Origin: Endothia cerciana
Lineage: Eukaryota; Ascomycota; Sordariomycetes; Diaporthales; Cryphonectriaceae
Reading direction: 5' to 3'
Length of the DNA: 24,146 bases
NCBI GenBank assembly: GCA_026119935.1
Contig: JALRMH010000109.1
Coordinates: 1-24,146, forward strand
Below are positions 9,358-18,320 of the stretch, piece by piece. Each line of letters opens with the position of its first letter. The first letter of the stretch is position 1. The notes beneath the pieces were generated by a model that was not told the origin of the DNA, searched no databases, and saw only the letters and a program-made list of their open reading frames with translations. Both the position numbers and the translations under genes were made by a program.

Positions 9358-11082
9358 ATGGCGATACTGCAGAACCGGAAGAGACAACGAGCACACGAGG
9401 ACTTGCAAGACGGTCGTTGTGCGAAGTCCCGGAAGATAGATCAGTCCTTGCCAGACAAGAATTCAGCCGAGACACCACGTCGACACCAGACAGCACCCGA
9501 CAACTCCCCAGCGGAGAGTATCGATCCGCCGGCCCTCAACCACTCCAGTCCCTGGCACTACTCACCTGAGTTTTGGGACAGACTCTCGACAATTCCGCTT
9601 ATCCGCTCGGCCCTGGAAGAACTCGACCGACGGAATCGTGCACGACCTGCCTTTTCGCCTCCGCCGCCGCCAACAGGGTCCGCTCAGAACCTCGCTCGAT
9701 TTGCACGCCACGGCGGGCCAGACCTGTGTGATCTTCGAGGGTATCCCACTCCTGTAGTAAGGGACCACCAAACCGCCAGCGCCATGAGCTCCTCGTCCCG
9801 AAGCCGAGCAACCAAGTCTACCGATCCAACAACGGTCACGACCAAGTCAGGGACGACCAAGAGTAGGAAGTCATCCACTTATAATCCTGGGTTCGACCAG
9901 CATTTGACCGACCATGGTATTCATACCACCTGGAACTCGCAAGAGATAGACTTGGACACCGTCTACACTATACTTACAAAACCACGACCATCTTTATCGC
10001 CCTCCCAGATCTCTGATGATGCATTCAAGACCTTCCGCAAAACTAATGCCCAGGCAAAGGATGAAGACGATGTGTGCAAATACGTCCTTCCCACCATTAC
10101 TGGCCCTCGGGAAGACAATTATCCCTCTACCGCGAATACGGCTTTCGGGAATCTGGCACCGCTCACTGACGGGACCATAGTAGCAGCTAAGCCGGATATC
10201 GCTCTAGGAGCCCTCCCTGAACAACTCAACCTAACTATTCGCAGCGAGGTCCAACACTACATTATCCCTTCTACTTCGACGGATCGATTAATAGCGCCTA
10301 ACTTCTTTCTGGAGGCGAAGGGCCCGGACGGATCTGCGGCAGTGATGATGCGACAGGCTCGCTACGACGGAGCAGTCGGAGCCCGCGCTATGCACAGCCT
10401 GCAGAACTATGGTCGAGAGGAGCCTGTGTACGACGGCTATGCCTACACCTACAGCTCGACCTACCATGATGGCACACTCAAGATGTACGCCCACCACGCC
10501 ACCGCGCCCACAGCGCCAGAGGGGCGGCCTGAGTACCACATGAACCAGCTTGATAGCTATGCAATGACAGGCAAGCGCCAGACCTTTATCGAAGGAGCCA
10601 CTGCATACAGGAACCTGAGAGACCTGGCGAAGCAGCACCGAGACACCTTCATCCAGGATGCGAACTCTAGGTACCAAGCGGAGACTGCAGCAGCGCAGGA
10701 AACACCCACAGCCGAGGCATGCTCCGAGAACAATGCCAGCTCGGACGGCTACGTGGACTGCGAGGCTTGTTATACACCCCAGGCCGTCGACGGAGCACCA
10801 CATCCCGACGGGCAAGATCGCCAACTGGGGCACAGTCGGACATCTGATTCCACATTTGCTGCTGCTGCTGAACCAGCGGCGAGCATTGATAAAAGCTTTA
10901 CGTCGAGCTTGACATCGGGGAAAAGCCACAGCCGCCAGAAAGCCCCTTCTAAGCGCTACAGAGACTCGCACAGTCCGACGTCGGGCTCCCATCGCAAGAA
11001 ACATAGTTCTGGAAAGTCCAGACAAGAGGATCAATGCCAGGTTGGAGGAGGAATAACCAAGTTCGAGGGGATAATAGTATAG
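9358..11082 (+). CDS. DUF7924-like fungal protein with PD-(D/E)XK nuclease-like core
   Basis: The only long intact gene here: 574 codons, no intron needed, no RIP stops. The start is the first ATG in frame and is followed by a basic stretch (NRKRQRAHED) that could be a nuclear signal. Order of parts: a Trp-containing helix region at 72-93 (FWDRLSTIPLIRSALEELDR); RFARHGGPDLCDLRGY at 114-129; a Ser/Thr/Lys-rich linker at 140-173; a conserved core at about 178-435; and a low-complexity tail with basic Ser/Lys/Arg/His patches at 520-556. The core has KPDIALG (Asp280), then NFFLEAKGPDG (Glu319, Lys321), then MRQARYDGAVGARAM (Gln333, Tyr336), which matches the Asp...Glu-X-Lys...Gln pattern of PD-(D/E)XK nucleases. 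Family membership rests on remembered similarity to fungal DUF7924 proteins, whose cellular role is not established as far as I know. Nuclease activity is inference. Confidence 0.8.
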   Translation: MAILQNRKRQRAHEDLQDGRCAKSRKIDQSLPDKNSAETPRRHQTAPDNSPAESIDPPALNHSSPWHYSPEFWDRLSTIPLIRSALEELDRRNRARPAFSPPPPPTGSAQNLARFARHGGPDLCDLRGYPTPVVRDHQTASAMSSSSRSRATKSTDPTTVTTKSGTTKSRKSSTYNPGFDQHLTDHGIHTTWNSQEIDLDTVYTILTKPRPSLSPSQISDDAFKTFRKTNAQAKDEDDVCKYVLPTITGPREDNYPSTANTAFGNLAPLTDGTIVAAKPDIALGALPEQLNLTIRSEVQHYIIPSTSTDRLIAPNFFLEAKGPDGSAAVMMRQARYDGAVGARAMHSLQNYGREEPVYDGYAYTYSSTYHDGTLKMYAHHATAPTAPEGRPEYHMNQLDSYAMTGKRQTFIEGATAYRNLRDLAKQHRDTFIQDANSRYQAETAAAQETPTAEACSENNASSDGYVDCEACYTPQAVDGAPHPDGQDRQLGHSRTSDSTFAAAAEPAASIDKSFTSSLTSGKSHSRQKAPSKRYRDSHSPTSGSHRKKHSSGKSRQEDQCQVGGGITKFEGIIV

Positions 11083-11123
11083 CTGTCGGGTCCGCGTGGT
11101 CAGGCAGAGGCCGGAGGCCATAT

Positions 11124-11151
11124 TGTTATAACCCATCCAACATGCAGGGCA
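11124..11151 (+). repeat. Clipped LTR 5' end
   Basis: These 28 bp match the LTR start seen at 2626 and, inverted, at 17435 and 22069: TGTTATAAC followed by CCATCCAACATGCAGG. The match ends after that and the rest of the LTR is absent. It lies 42 bp past the stop of the DUF7924-like gene and next to a broken ORF on the minus strand, so it probably marks a deletion or recombination breakpoint. Confidence 0.65.
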
Positions 11152-11163
11152 TTCGAGCGTAGA

Positions 11164-11535
11164 TTACGAATGGCTGGGAGCGGCACCCGTCAGCATTGCG
11201 TACGTACTTGGCTTGGGCTGGTCCTCACAGACGAAGCTCTTCGACTGGTCGAGCAGGTTCTCCACCTGGTCCAAGAGGCATCCCCTGCAGGCAATCTCGC
11301 GGCGTTTGGGCGCCGATACGTCCTCGGCAGGCTCGGCCTGTGGTGATGAGGCCATGGCTAGCTGGCTGTTCCGTCCAGGGGAGGGCGCGTGGCTGGTCTT
11401 GCCGCTGCTGCTGCTGCTGCTGTCCTTGCCGTCGCGAAGAATGCCGAGGAGGGGGAGGTAGTGGTGGGCGAGCTTCGCAAGCGAGGGGGTGAAGACTGAC
11501 GAGGAGCTGAGACCTGCCTCACGTGCTTCTCATAG
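11164..11535 (-). pseudogene. 5' part of a gene with a Cys pair, truncated at the LTR remnant
   Basis: The minus strand is open from just after a TGA near 11537 down to TAA at 11164. Internal ATG 11355 is the first Met (MASSPQAEPAEDVSAPKRRE), but the coding-like sequence starts earlier (LAKLAHHYLPLLGILRDGKD), so the true start may lie in an upstream exon. After a basic PKRR comes CRGC and, 20 residues later, a third Cys (FVCEDQ), suggesting the start of a zinc-binding module. Right after KPS lies a good splice donor, GTACGT at 11207, but the only acceptor before the LTR remnant would give a 34-nt intron. I infer that the downstream exons were lost when the LTR arrived. A Ser run comes from a (GCT)6 repeat at 11404-11421. 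Function unknown. Confidence 0.4.
11404..11421. repeat. Trinucleotide microsatellite (GCT)6
   Basis: Six perfect GCT units on the plus strand. In the minus-strand frame that covers them they encode a short Ser run (AGC). Such repeats vary in length between strains. Confidence 0.85.
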
Positions 11536-11548
11536 GTTGGTTAAATTG

Positions 11549-11899
11549 ATGGTGAAGGGCAGGAGTAGGGCGCGTTGGGCAGGCCCAAAAACGGGGCTGC
11601 GCGGTTTGCGTGGAGGGAGAGAGAGAGCGGGCAAAGAAAAAGAAAGAAAAAATCCGCAGATCGATGATATTACCGAATTTGGCTGGGGCCGACCAAAGTT
11701 TTCATGCTCAGGTAGAATGAGAAGCGCTAATGGGCTGATGAAGCGGTATCTACGTGATCCCAACGGATTCAAGGCCGGCGGTGATACATCCGTTCTACCT
11801 CTCTATGGGGAGTCTGACGACGAGGGTAACCCTGGATGGATAGAAGTCGAGCGAGAGCTTGCAGAAGAGGAGCAGGAGATGTGCCAAGAAAAGAAATGA
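11549..11899 (+). CDS. Hypothetical protein with acidic C-terminus
   Basis: The frame is open from before 11489. ATG 11549 is the first ATG and gives 116 residues. The N-terminal part is basic (Arg/Lys/Gly). The C-terminal two thirds read like a genuine protein end: FGWGRPKFSCSGRM, then NGLMKRYLRDPNGFKAGG, then SDDEGNPGWIEVERELAEEE and stop at 11897-11899. It runs head-to-head with the minus-strand ORF that starts near 11535, so the two might have shared a promoter. No domain recognised. It may be the last exon of a larger gene. Confidence 0.4.
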   Translation: MVKGRSRARWAGPKTGLRGLRGGRERAGKEKERKNPQIDDITEFGWGRPKFSCSGRMRSANGLMKRYLRDPNGFKAGGDTSVLPLYGESDDEGNPGWIEVERELAEEEQEMCQEKK

Positions 11900-12635
11900 T
11901 GATTCAAGATCAAGGGTATTTTGCTAGATATTTTGCTAGAAATATATATATCACAAAACAGGTAATACGAAACAAGCCAAAGGCCAGAGGCACTAGGTAT
12001 AGCGGTACTATCGCGCATAATGTTTGGCGATAAGTTATAATATAATATCTGCTCGCATAAATCATTTCGACATGACAGCATTCAATTGTTCCAGCCTAGA
12101 ACTAACTCTCCTCTAGCTCTTCCCGACCGAGAAACTTGTCTAAATAACAATTAGGCCAACTGCTCACACCCTGCTCAATCGAGAGAGTAGCAGTAGCGGA
12201 TAGATGCACTGCTTGACTCAGCGATCCTGTCATTTAGTCTATATAGATGCGAGAGGACCAACAAGCATACTGATAAGTTGGTGTGTAAGCAAAAGGTTCC
12301 TTTTTATATTAATGCCTAAGGCAAGGCATATGCCTACCCTGTATCAGCAGGTTGCATTTTGAATAATAATCATTCTGTGCACAGATACCTATATCTGCCG
12401 GAGATTTAGAGAACTTTGCTAGCTTCCTCTTTTATATTGATGTTTGGTACTATAGCTTATAGCGATCCATTGGGCCAAGTTCAAAGATGTTGAGTTCTCT
12501 TGTGTTGCGGAATAAGTATCCTGATAAGGATGGTGTGAGCAAGATTTTTAGAGGAGGCTTAGGGAAAAGACTTATTCAGTCTGTACAGAAAAGTTTCTTG
12601 GAAATAGAAATCTACTATATCGGAGTACCAGCGGC
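11900..12635. other. No gene seen; AT-rich spacer and degraded gypsy sequence
   Basis: From 11900 to about 12100 the DNA is AT-rich and non-coding. From about 12540 to 12635 it probably continues the gag region of the retroelement read on the minus strand, but frames are lost. Nothing else is supported. Confidence 0.4.
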
Positions 12636-12872
12636 TTATATTTCAGTAAAGGGATCGTAGTGGAAGTAGGCCTTACACTAGGTGAGGAATACCTAGAGGG
12701 TGTGACGTTCTCCTCCGTAAAGTCCGGGCAGTTCCATCTTATAGTGGAATTCCTTTGTGACGGCCTTCTACTTCTCAAGTTCCTTAATGCGGTCAGTAAG
12801 CTGCTTAATCGTCTGGGCAAGGTCAGTAGCACTGCCATTGTCAGATGATCCGGTTGGGGTTTGGGGAGCCAT
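12636..12872 (-). pseudogene. Ty3/gypsy gag, N-terminal remnant with RIP stops
   Basis: ATG at 12872 begins a frame of 79 codons that reads as a retrotransposon Gag: a polar start (MAPQTPTGSSDNGS), a coiled-coil-like helix (LAQTIKQLTDRIKELEK), then the capsid-type segment MELPGLYGGERHTL and CKAYFHYD, in which a proline-plus-aromatic motif precedes a predicted helix. Three TAG codons interrupt it (after ELEK, after RHTL and after VFLT), each where Gln fits, consistent with CAG to TAG by RIP on the coding strand. The start codon lies about 25 bp inside the LTR end, so this is the 5' end of an element running leftwards. The rest of the polyprotein is missing or unreadable. Confidence 0.75.
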
Positions 12873-12896
12873 CGTGTTTCCATATTGCTCAAGTGG

Positions 12897-13195
12897 TGTA
12901 CACTGAACCGTGCTTGAACAAGAGTCGTCAAAATGTAATGAGCACTGCAGTAATCCTAAGATTCCTAAGGACTGATTGGGTTTATGAATACGGAAACGTA
13001 CAAGTCCTAAGAGTGCAAGTGTTCACTGCCTTTGGGGCTATTCAAGTGTGTATCAAATGAATACTTAGATTGACGACTGAAGATCTATGTACGACGATCT
13101 ATCTAACAGTAATGAACGTATCCTTATATATCCAGCTCTTCAGTGTGGCTCGCTGCTGCTCAATAATGCTCACTGAGGCTCGATGAGCATAGACA
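12897..13195 (-). repeat. LTR copy 3 (3' portion), least mutated
   Basis: Read on the minus strand this matches the two copies at 2339-2570 and 2875-3106 but keeps more C and G, for example AATAGCCCCAAAGGCAGTGAAC where those copies have AAATAGCTCTAAAAGCAGTAAA. It ends near TGTACA at 12897-12902, immediately before the gag start. It also matches 21770-21960. The TGTTATAAC start is absent; the match fades near 13195, where a GC-rich ORF begins, so the 5' part was lost or replaced. Confidence 0.75.
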
Positions 13196-13199
13196 GCTA

Positions 13200-13607
13200 T
13201 TAGCCCAAACAGCTACTACCATTATATCCTATCTTTAAGCTATGAAATATGTCATTTGAGCCAGCTCCGCCTTCAGCTGCGCGCTCGTCAGCTTCTCCGG
13301 GAACTGGATCAGGTCCGGCACGGTGCAGATTCCGGGGAGATCCCTCCATGTACCCGGGAGGGAAGGTGATCTCGATGTGCGAGGAGGGCGTGCCAGGCCC
13401 CGAGGCGGCGGGGGTCGCGGGACCCGGCTGGCCCTGCTCATCCTCGCCGCCCTCCACGTAGGCCTCGCCTGTGCCTTCCCCCTTCTTCTTCACAGGGGCC
13501 CTCTTTTTCGGGGCTACCGCTGCCTTCCCCTTGACCGCCCGCTTGGGCGGCTTCTTCCTTGGCGGACAGGCGGGTTCAGTTCCTTGTGATACAGACACAA
13601 AGGGTTT
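13200..13607 (-). pseudogene. GC-rich Lys/Pro-rich protein remnant, probably frameshifted
   Basis: The frame is open from a TAG near 13610 to TAA at 13202-13200 and has no ATG at its start. It is much more GC-rich than its surroundings. The N-terminal half has repeated basic blocks (RKKPPKRAVKGKAAVAPKK, PVKKKG), then a Gly/Glu/Pro linker. After IEITFPPG the neighbouring frame reads better (GICTVPDLIQFPEKLTSAQL and AELAQMTYFIA, stop at 13237-13235), so a one-base indel around 13340-13390 is likely. Basic blocks of this kind occur in nuclear or DNA-binding proteins, but no domain was recognised. Confidence 0.42.
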
Positions 13608-13651
13608 TGTCTAGAGGCTGCCGCTATAAATAGAGAAGAGGTGATATATGA

Positions 13652-14014
13652 GGAAGGACAACGCATTGGATAATTTGTGTCGGATGCTTCTTAGCTCCAG
13701 GTGCATATAGTCATGGGCCGGTACTGAATCTCACGAGACCTGATATCGAGGAAGAGTTGATTATAGCTCAGCTTTATGCCGGAGAAGAGATCAATAATTT
13801 CCGATTTGTGAATCATCTCTGCAGAAAGCCAAATGCAATAATACAAAGCGAGGCGATATCTAGTAAGTATCGAAAGGTGCTTGTTGCTAGGACGGCTATA
13901 CATCATAGGGAAGAGATTGCTGTCAATTTTGGGGCGCATTTTTCGAGCGGATCCAAGTATGTTTATACTCTTATCAAATACTTTTCCCGATTTGAACTTT
14001 GCGTTATATATTAG
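13652..14014 (+). pseudogene. SET-domain C-terminal fragment
   Basis: The plus frame is open from a TGA (13649-13651, a possible former CGA) to TAG 14012-14014. It carries the two hallmarks of the SET methyltransferase fold in order and spacing: FRFVNHLCRKPNA (13799-13837), matching the NHSCxPN motif that helps bind S-adenosylmethionine, and VLVARTAIHHREEIAVNFG (13877-13933), matching the AxxxIxxGEEItvdYG motif. Known SET proteins have Ser after NH, usually Gly before EEI, and a Tyr in the last motif; here these are Leu, Arg and Phe. The N-terminal half of the domain (GxG region) is missing upstream, where a GC-rich ORF on the other strand lies instead. I conclude a truncated, probably inactive copy. 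Confidence 0.6.
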
Positions 14015-14113
14015 CCTCTTGTTCCTCAGCGCCTCAGCGTTATGCTGGCATCTCTATCTATATCCTCTACATATTTCTATCATTCTCTCAGCCACCCTAT
14101 CCTTGCATATTGT

Positions 14114-16484
14114 CTAACTCTGAAGTACCAGTTCCCACCTTTGCGCGATAGTCCCCAGAAACTTTTCGAGCTGCTTATGCCTGCCGCGCAAGTCTCGCAT
14201 ATAGCACTGAGACTTTTCGTATCGCATCTCCCGCGTTTCGAGCCCTGGCCACTGCGAGCATATAGAGAAAGCTGCTAGCATAGTATCCTCGAAATCACTG
14301 CAATCAGGAGTCTCCATTTCCCACTCTAGATACTTCTCGAGCGTCTTCTGGGCTTTTTGGACTCTCTGGTTGCTGCTGCGGCTTACTCGCCCCTGCTGCA
14401 TCAGTATTTCATCGGTCAAGATGGGGCTATTTCTGACTCTTCGTTCGAAGATTTCTTGTTCGGGGCCACCAGCTCCAGAAATTTTCCATCTGTTCAGTTT
14501 CTCCCTGCAAGTCTTCAAATTCTTGGGCTGTCCGCTATACCAGAGAAACGTATTGATTCTAGGGTCCTGCAGGAGATCGTTGAGAGCCTTTGGTATCTGC
14601 TGTCGTGTTTCGTACATGTACTCTTAGGAGACGTATGCAAACATCTGCACTGCTCGATTCACAGACCAAGAGACACGGTTCAGCTTTAGCCGACTGATTT
14701 GAGCGCAGACCATGATTTGGCCTAAGCTGTGGAAATCAGGGCAATTTGCAATTTTCGCTGTTTCAGAGAGTAGGCTCTGGTTTGAAGTAGATATTCCATG
14801 GTGTTCCAGCCTTTCAGATATCTCGACAGACTTCTTGATAGATAGCAGAACTGAATGTATGATTCGGTCATGGGAGTCCTGTTGAACGCAAAGCCTTGTG
14901 ATATAGGCTGCGATGATAGATGTAAGAGGACATAGGGCTTTGGTTGTTGCCGAGAGCAGCATAGACGAGAGAACTGGCCGGGCCGTCCCATCGCCCCAGT
15001 TTATCGGTAGTCTGTCATTTGTTAGTTCACTGTGCCTACATTATATATTTTGGATTAAAAAAATAGTCTTGAGTCGATTACTAATGCTTATATTGTATTG
15101 ATAGCCAGCTGTTTAACACTAGGAATCAGCTGTTGCAGCTGTTTCAAGAATATGCAGACTAAGCTGCTGCTTGACTCTCTAAGGATATTGTTGTTTTCGG
15201 GTAGCTTCCCGAGCTATAGCAGGCTGAGACAGACAAGCACATCGATATCACTATCGGACAGGGTAAACCATGCCGGGTTCAACAGCTCCTGGGTAGCTAC
15301 TATAGTCCGGATATGAAGTGCTGCTATATTAACAACTATAGGATTTCAGCTTGACTAGTTACTCTGCTTCGACTGACCTTGCTGGTCGCAATACGTACGC
15401 GTTACTCCTGTAGTAATACTTATACATTCTGTCCAAACTCTGGACTATACCAGCATTATGTTGTCGATTTGCGCTTGGATGAGATCGATAAAGCTAACAA
15501 AATCAGCTACCTCGATTGTTAACTCCTGCTCTAATTCGTCTGGATCTGGCTTTAGCTCCGGGGGGTTGGAGCTGCGAAGATGGCAAATTAATGCCTTCTC
15601 CTTTTCTTCAAAAAACACATGGGTCCTTTTGGCTTGACTTTGGACAAATCTTGAAGACTACTCGGCGCGGAGTCTTGTGCAAAGCTCGAGCTGCTTTGCG
15701 AGATATTTACGCCTCTTTCTTGGCACATTGGGGACTGCACTATAAGCCAATTCATACAGCAGCTTCACAGTCCACTTATCTGTATAAGTCATCTGGCTCC
15801 CTCTAAACAGGTCGGAAAAAACTGCTCTCTCTGATGTCTTATACTTGGCATACAAATCCTCATTACTGCCACAGGCAGACAAGAAGGATAGATATGCTAT
15901 TATAATAGAATAAAGAGTGATGCATCAAGTATAGCGCATAAGTGGAGACCAGATGTACTGAAAAAAGTGAAGGCAATATAGACTAAGCAGCAGAGATTCC
16001 TCTTAGCGACTTGTGGTCCAGGCGTCAACTATATATATAGTTGGGAAGAATGTTCGAGCTGAGAGTATATCAGTTGCTCTTTTTGAATCTATAGCGCAGT
16101 GACACTTCACAGGTCTATATTAAAGTGTAACTAGAGGAATTCATAATAATTTAAACTTGATATATTAGAGACTGACATAGTGGAAGCAATGGAAAGACTG
16201 GTGTATTATAAGTCATCTGCTCACAGCAAGGCGTCTAGCGTAGCAGCAGTTCTGCTATCATCTCAGGATTCCTGATAGAAGCTTACAGTGTTGAGTCATA
16301 CGCTATATGTAACAATCACACACCTAAGTGCCTTGAGTCGCTAGCGATCCTGCCGAACATACAACCCTTATAACCTTAACACTTGATTAGTTGATCCAGG
16401 TGTCCAATTCTCTGGTTGTTCCTGACCTGTCCCAGCCCCACTGAGCCTGAGCTGTTCTTGCGACCTGATCTGTTGTTGATTCAT
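14114..16484 (-). pseudogene. Large decayed gene of unknown family (about 700 or more residues)
   Basis: ATG at 16484 starts a Gln-rich N-terminus (MNQQQIRSQEQLRLSGAG). The same frame can be followed to about 15905 through many TAG/TAA/TGA codons where Gln or Arg fits. A second frame continues from about 15930 to 15050, including DKWTVKLLYELAYSAVPNV and PDPDELEQELTIEVADFVSF, again with TAG for Gln. A third frame covers 15017-14114, including LGQIMVCAQISRLKLNRVSW, then one TAA near 14626, then FLWYSGQPKNLKTCREKL and a basic, helical end (RGRHKQLEKFLGTIAQRWEL) with stop at 14114. A plausible branch site and acceptor (CTAACAAATGACAG) near 15020-15033 suggest an intron at the last junction, although the splice phase I tried did not fit. 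No domain was recognised. Decay by RIP implies the gene once existed in more than one copy or sat in a duplicated block. Confidence 0.5.
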
Positions 16485-16871
16485 AACACTATGCAAAGCC
16501 ATTTTGTGAAACTATTGCCGAGTATTCAACTCCACGCCTCAAGGTGGTACTCAGGACGCAGGGCATGACTTTTCTTTTGCATATATTCATGCAGACCGAG
16601 GAGAATCATCAATTCTGTATGTCCAAGACTCTGGTGACTCATAAATCCTTACAGGTACCGCATAGGTGCGATCCATAGCTAGATTTTGATGAGAGCTGTA
16701 GTAATCCGAAGATGCGAACGTTCTCTTTTCGTCCTGCATCATCATATATACTGCTGTCAGCTATAAAAGCACCCGCCGACTCAGCCTACTAGCTATTGCA
16801 CAACAGGGATAAGCTCATCACTTGGCTCTACTCCACCTTTCTCCATATTTTCTCTCAAGGGTATTCTCATT
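16485..16871. promoter_or_regulatory. Divergent intergenic promoter region
   Basis: This 387-bp region separates the start of the large minus-strand pseudogene (16484) from the small plus-strand spliced ORF (16872). TATAAAA at 16762-16768 lies 104 bp upstream of the plus ATG and is followed by a CT-rich leader (about 16820-16860), an arrangement typical of fungal core promoters. No binding sites were identified. Confidence 0.45.
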
Positions 16872-17043
16872 ATGAACAATCCGAGTAAATCAGAGGTGAT
16901 TGTCAATCGAGAATATAGTCATACGGACGATTCGCGCGAATGGGTATAATGCAATCTCTGCTTCTGATAATGAAATATACTGACTGAAGTTAGAAAAAAC
17001 GACATGTCACAGTCTTGCCGCCCGATCCTATGGGCGTGACTGA
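16872..17043 (+). CDS. Small spliced ORF (41 residues), remnant or short gene
   Basis: ATG 16872 follows a TATA box and CT-rich leader. Exon 1 (16872-16943) encodes 24 residues starting MNNPSKSEVIVNREYSHTDD. A 46-nt intron (16944-16989) has a GTATAA donor, a CTGAC branch site and an AAG acceptor, and its removal keeps the frame. Exon 2 (16990-17043) adds LEKTTCHSLAARSYGRD and stop TGA. The stop may be a RIP-changed CGA, so the original protein may have been longer. Family unknown. Confidence 0.4.
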
Positions 17044-17399
17044 GTGTTACGCCGGTGGACGGAATGCACTGTCTAGGTGGGCAGGAGCGAGACACGGAAG
17101 TAGTTCTAAGAGGAGTTAGCCTAGATCAAAAGATAGCAAGTGCACATGCAGTAAGACTCTTCAAAGTACAGAATCAAGATTTATAAGGATGACTCACTGT
17201 CTATAGCGAGTTACTTTGGCAGCCCAGATAGTGTTACAGCCAATCAGCAACTATTATTCTTGGTCCGCTTATGCTTCAGCAAGGCTCCAACGGTCCCCCA
17301 CCAACTTCTGTACCCCCCACGAGCTGAAACCCCAGCTGTAAGGCACAACTGAAGAGTATTAAACTTCCCGCTCCGAGGGGTCCGCTTTTGTACTGCGCT
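17044..17399. other. Spacer, no gene seen
   Basis: No open frame of note. The last part, from about 17290, may belong to the LTR whose end lies at 17435, but it diverges from the other copies. Nothing firm can be added. Confidence 0.4.
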
Positions 17400-17435
17400 T
17401 CCTGTCGTGACCTGCATGTTGGATAGGTTATAACA
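17400..17435 (-). repeat. LTR 5' end, inverted copy
   Basis: On the minus strand this reads TGTTATAACCTATCCAACAT followed by GCAGGTCACGACAGG, matching the family start at 2626, 11124 and 22069. Beyond about 35 bp the sequence differs from the 22069 copy, so either the LTR belongs to another subfamily or only this end remains. Confidence 0.6.
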
Positions 17436-18320
17436 ACCGTACTGCTATGGATTGCATCTCCTATTCTTTTTAGTCATGAGTCATCGAAACTTAAAAAAAA
17501 ACATATCCTTGTCGGACAGTCTACGCGGTCGATTGGTGACTAGGATGCTCAGTTTGGAGATGGTCAGCTATTATTACTTATAATATTACACAGGCTACCA
17601 GCCTAGCGCAGTCTAAAGCATAGACATTAGATGCTGATCAGTCTCGGATCGGATAACAAATTCAGTCTCTTAGTGTATAGAATGAAGTCTTTGTTCTTCT
17701 TGCTTCTTAGCTCTATAGCCGTCCAGTATATATATATATGAAGCGAATAATGTATAATTTACAGTAAGCTGACTAGTAATCTGTCGACAAAATAACATTC
17801 TGGAAAATATCTGAATCAGGTAAATTGATGTAGGATTCTTCCCTCAAAAGCATGACTAACATGCTAGCTATATAGAGGTCGTTAGGACTGTAAGCACTGA
17901 GCATAAACAAGGCTGTAGGGTGCTACGCCTGACATACAAGGGTTGCTACAAGTCAGCAACTTATACATCACCTTCCTACCACAGTACAAAGTACAACGCT
18001 TTATATAATCAAACTCAAAGCCCCCTAGCTACTTACACACTGTTCTTATCTAATAGGACTAACTCAATATACTATTGTACCTCCTATCCCTATAAGTAGC
18101 AAAACAAGGATATAGAGCTGTTATATTAAATATATACTCTCGAAGACTGCCTGTAGGTCCCAGCCCTCCTGACCTACTACCTCTGTTCCTCTACAAGTAC
18201 CTTAATATCAGCGTGCTGACAGACTCTCGGAAACAAAGGTCCGGAGCAGTAACCGCTCACAACGTCTCCCTAACTCTTGCACTTTTCTTCATACCTTCTT
18301 GCCTGATGATACTCTTATCT
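17436..18320. repeat. Degraded repeat leading into gypsy pol
   Basis: AT-rich, low-ORF sequence with a short (TA)n run near 17727-17739. From about 18120 it may be pol sequence upstream of the reverse transcriptase (spacer or protease), but no protease motif could be read. RIP-like TA enrichment is evident, though milder than at the window ends. Confidence 0.4.

Noticed and set aside
10288..11136. 282-codon open frame on the minus strand inside the DUF7924-like gene
   Set aside because: It lies wholly opposite the well-supported plus-strand gene, has a Leu/Arg/Cys-rich composition typical of antisense frames and shows no domain.
14114..16484. Large pseudogene as a Starship captain (DUF3435)
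   Set aside because: I looked for the tyrosine-recombinase motifs and typical wording of that family and did not see them.
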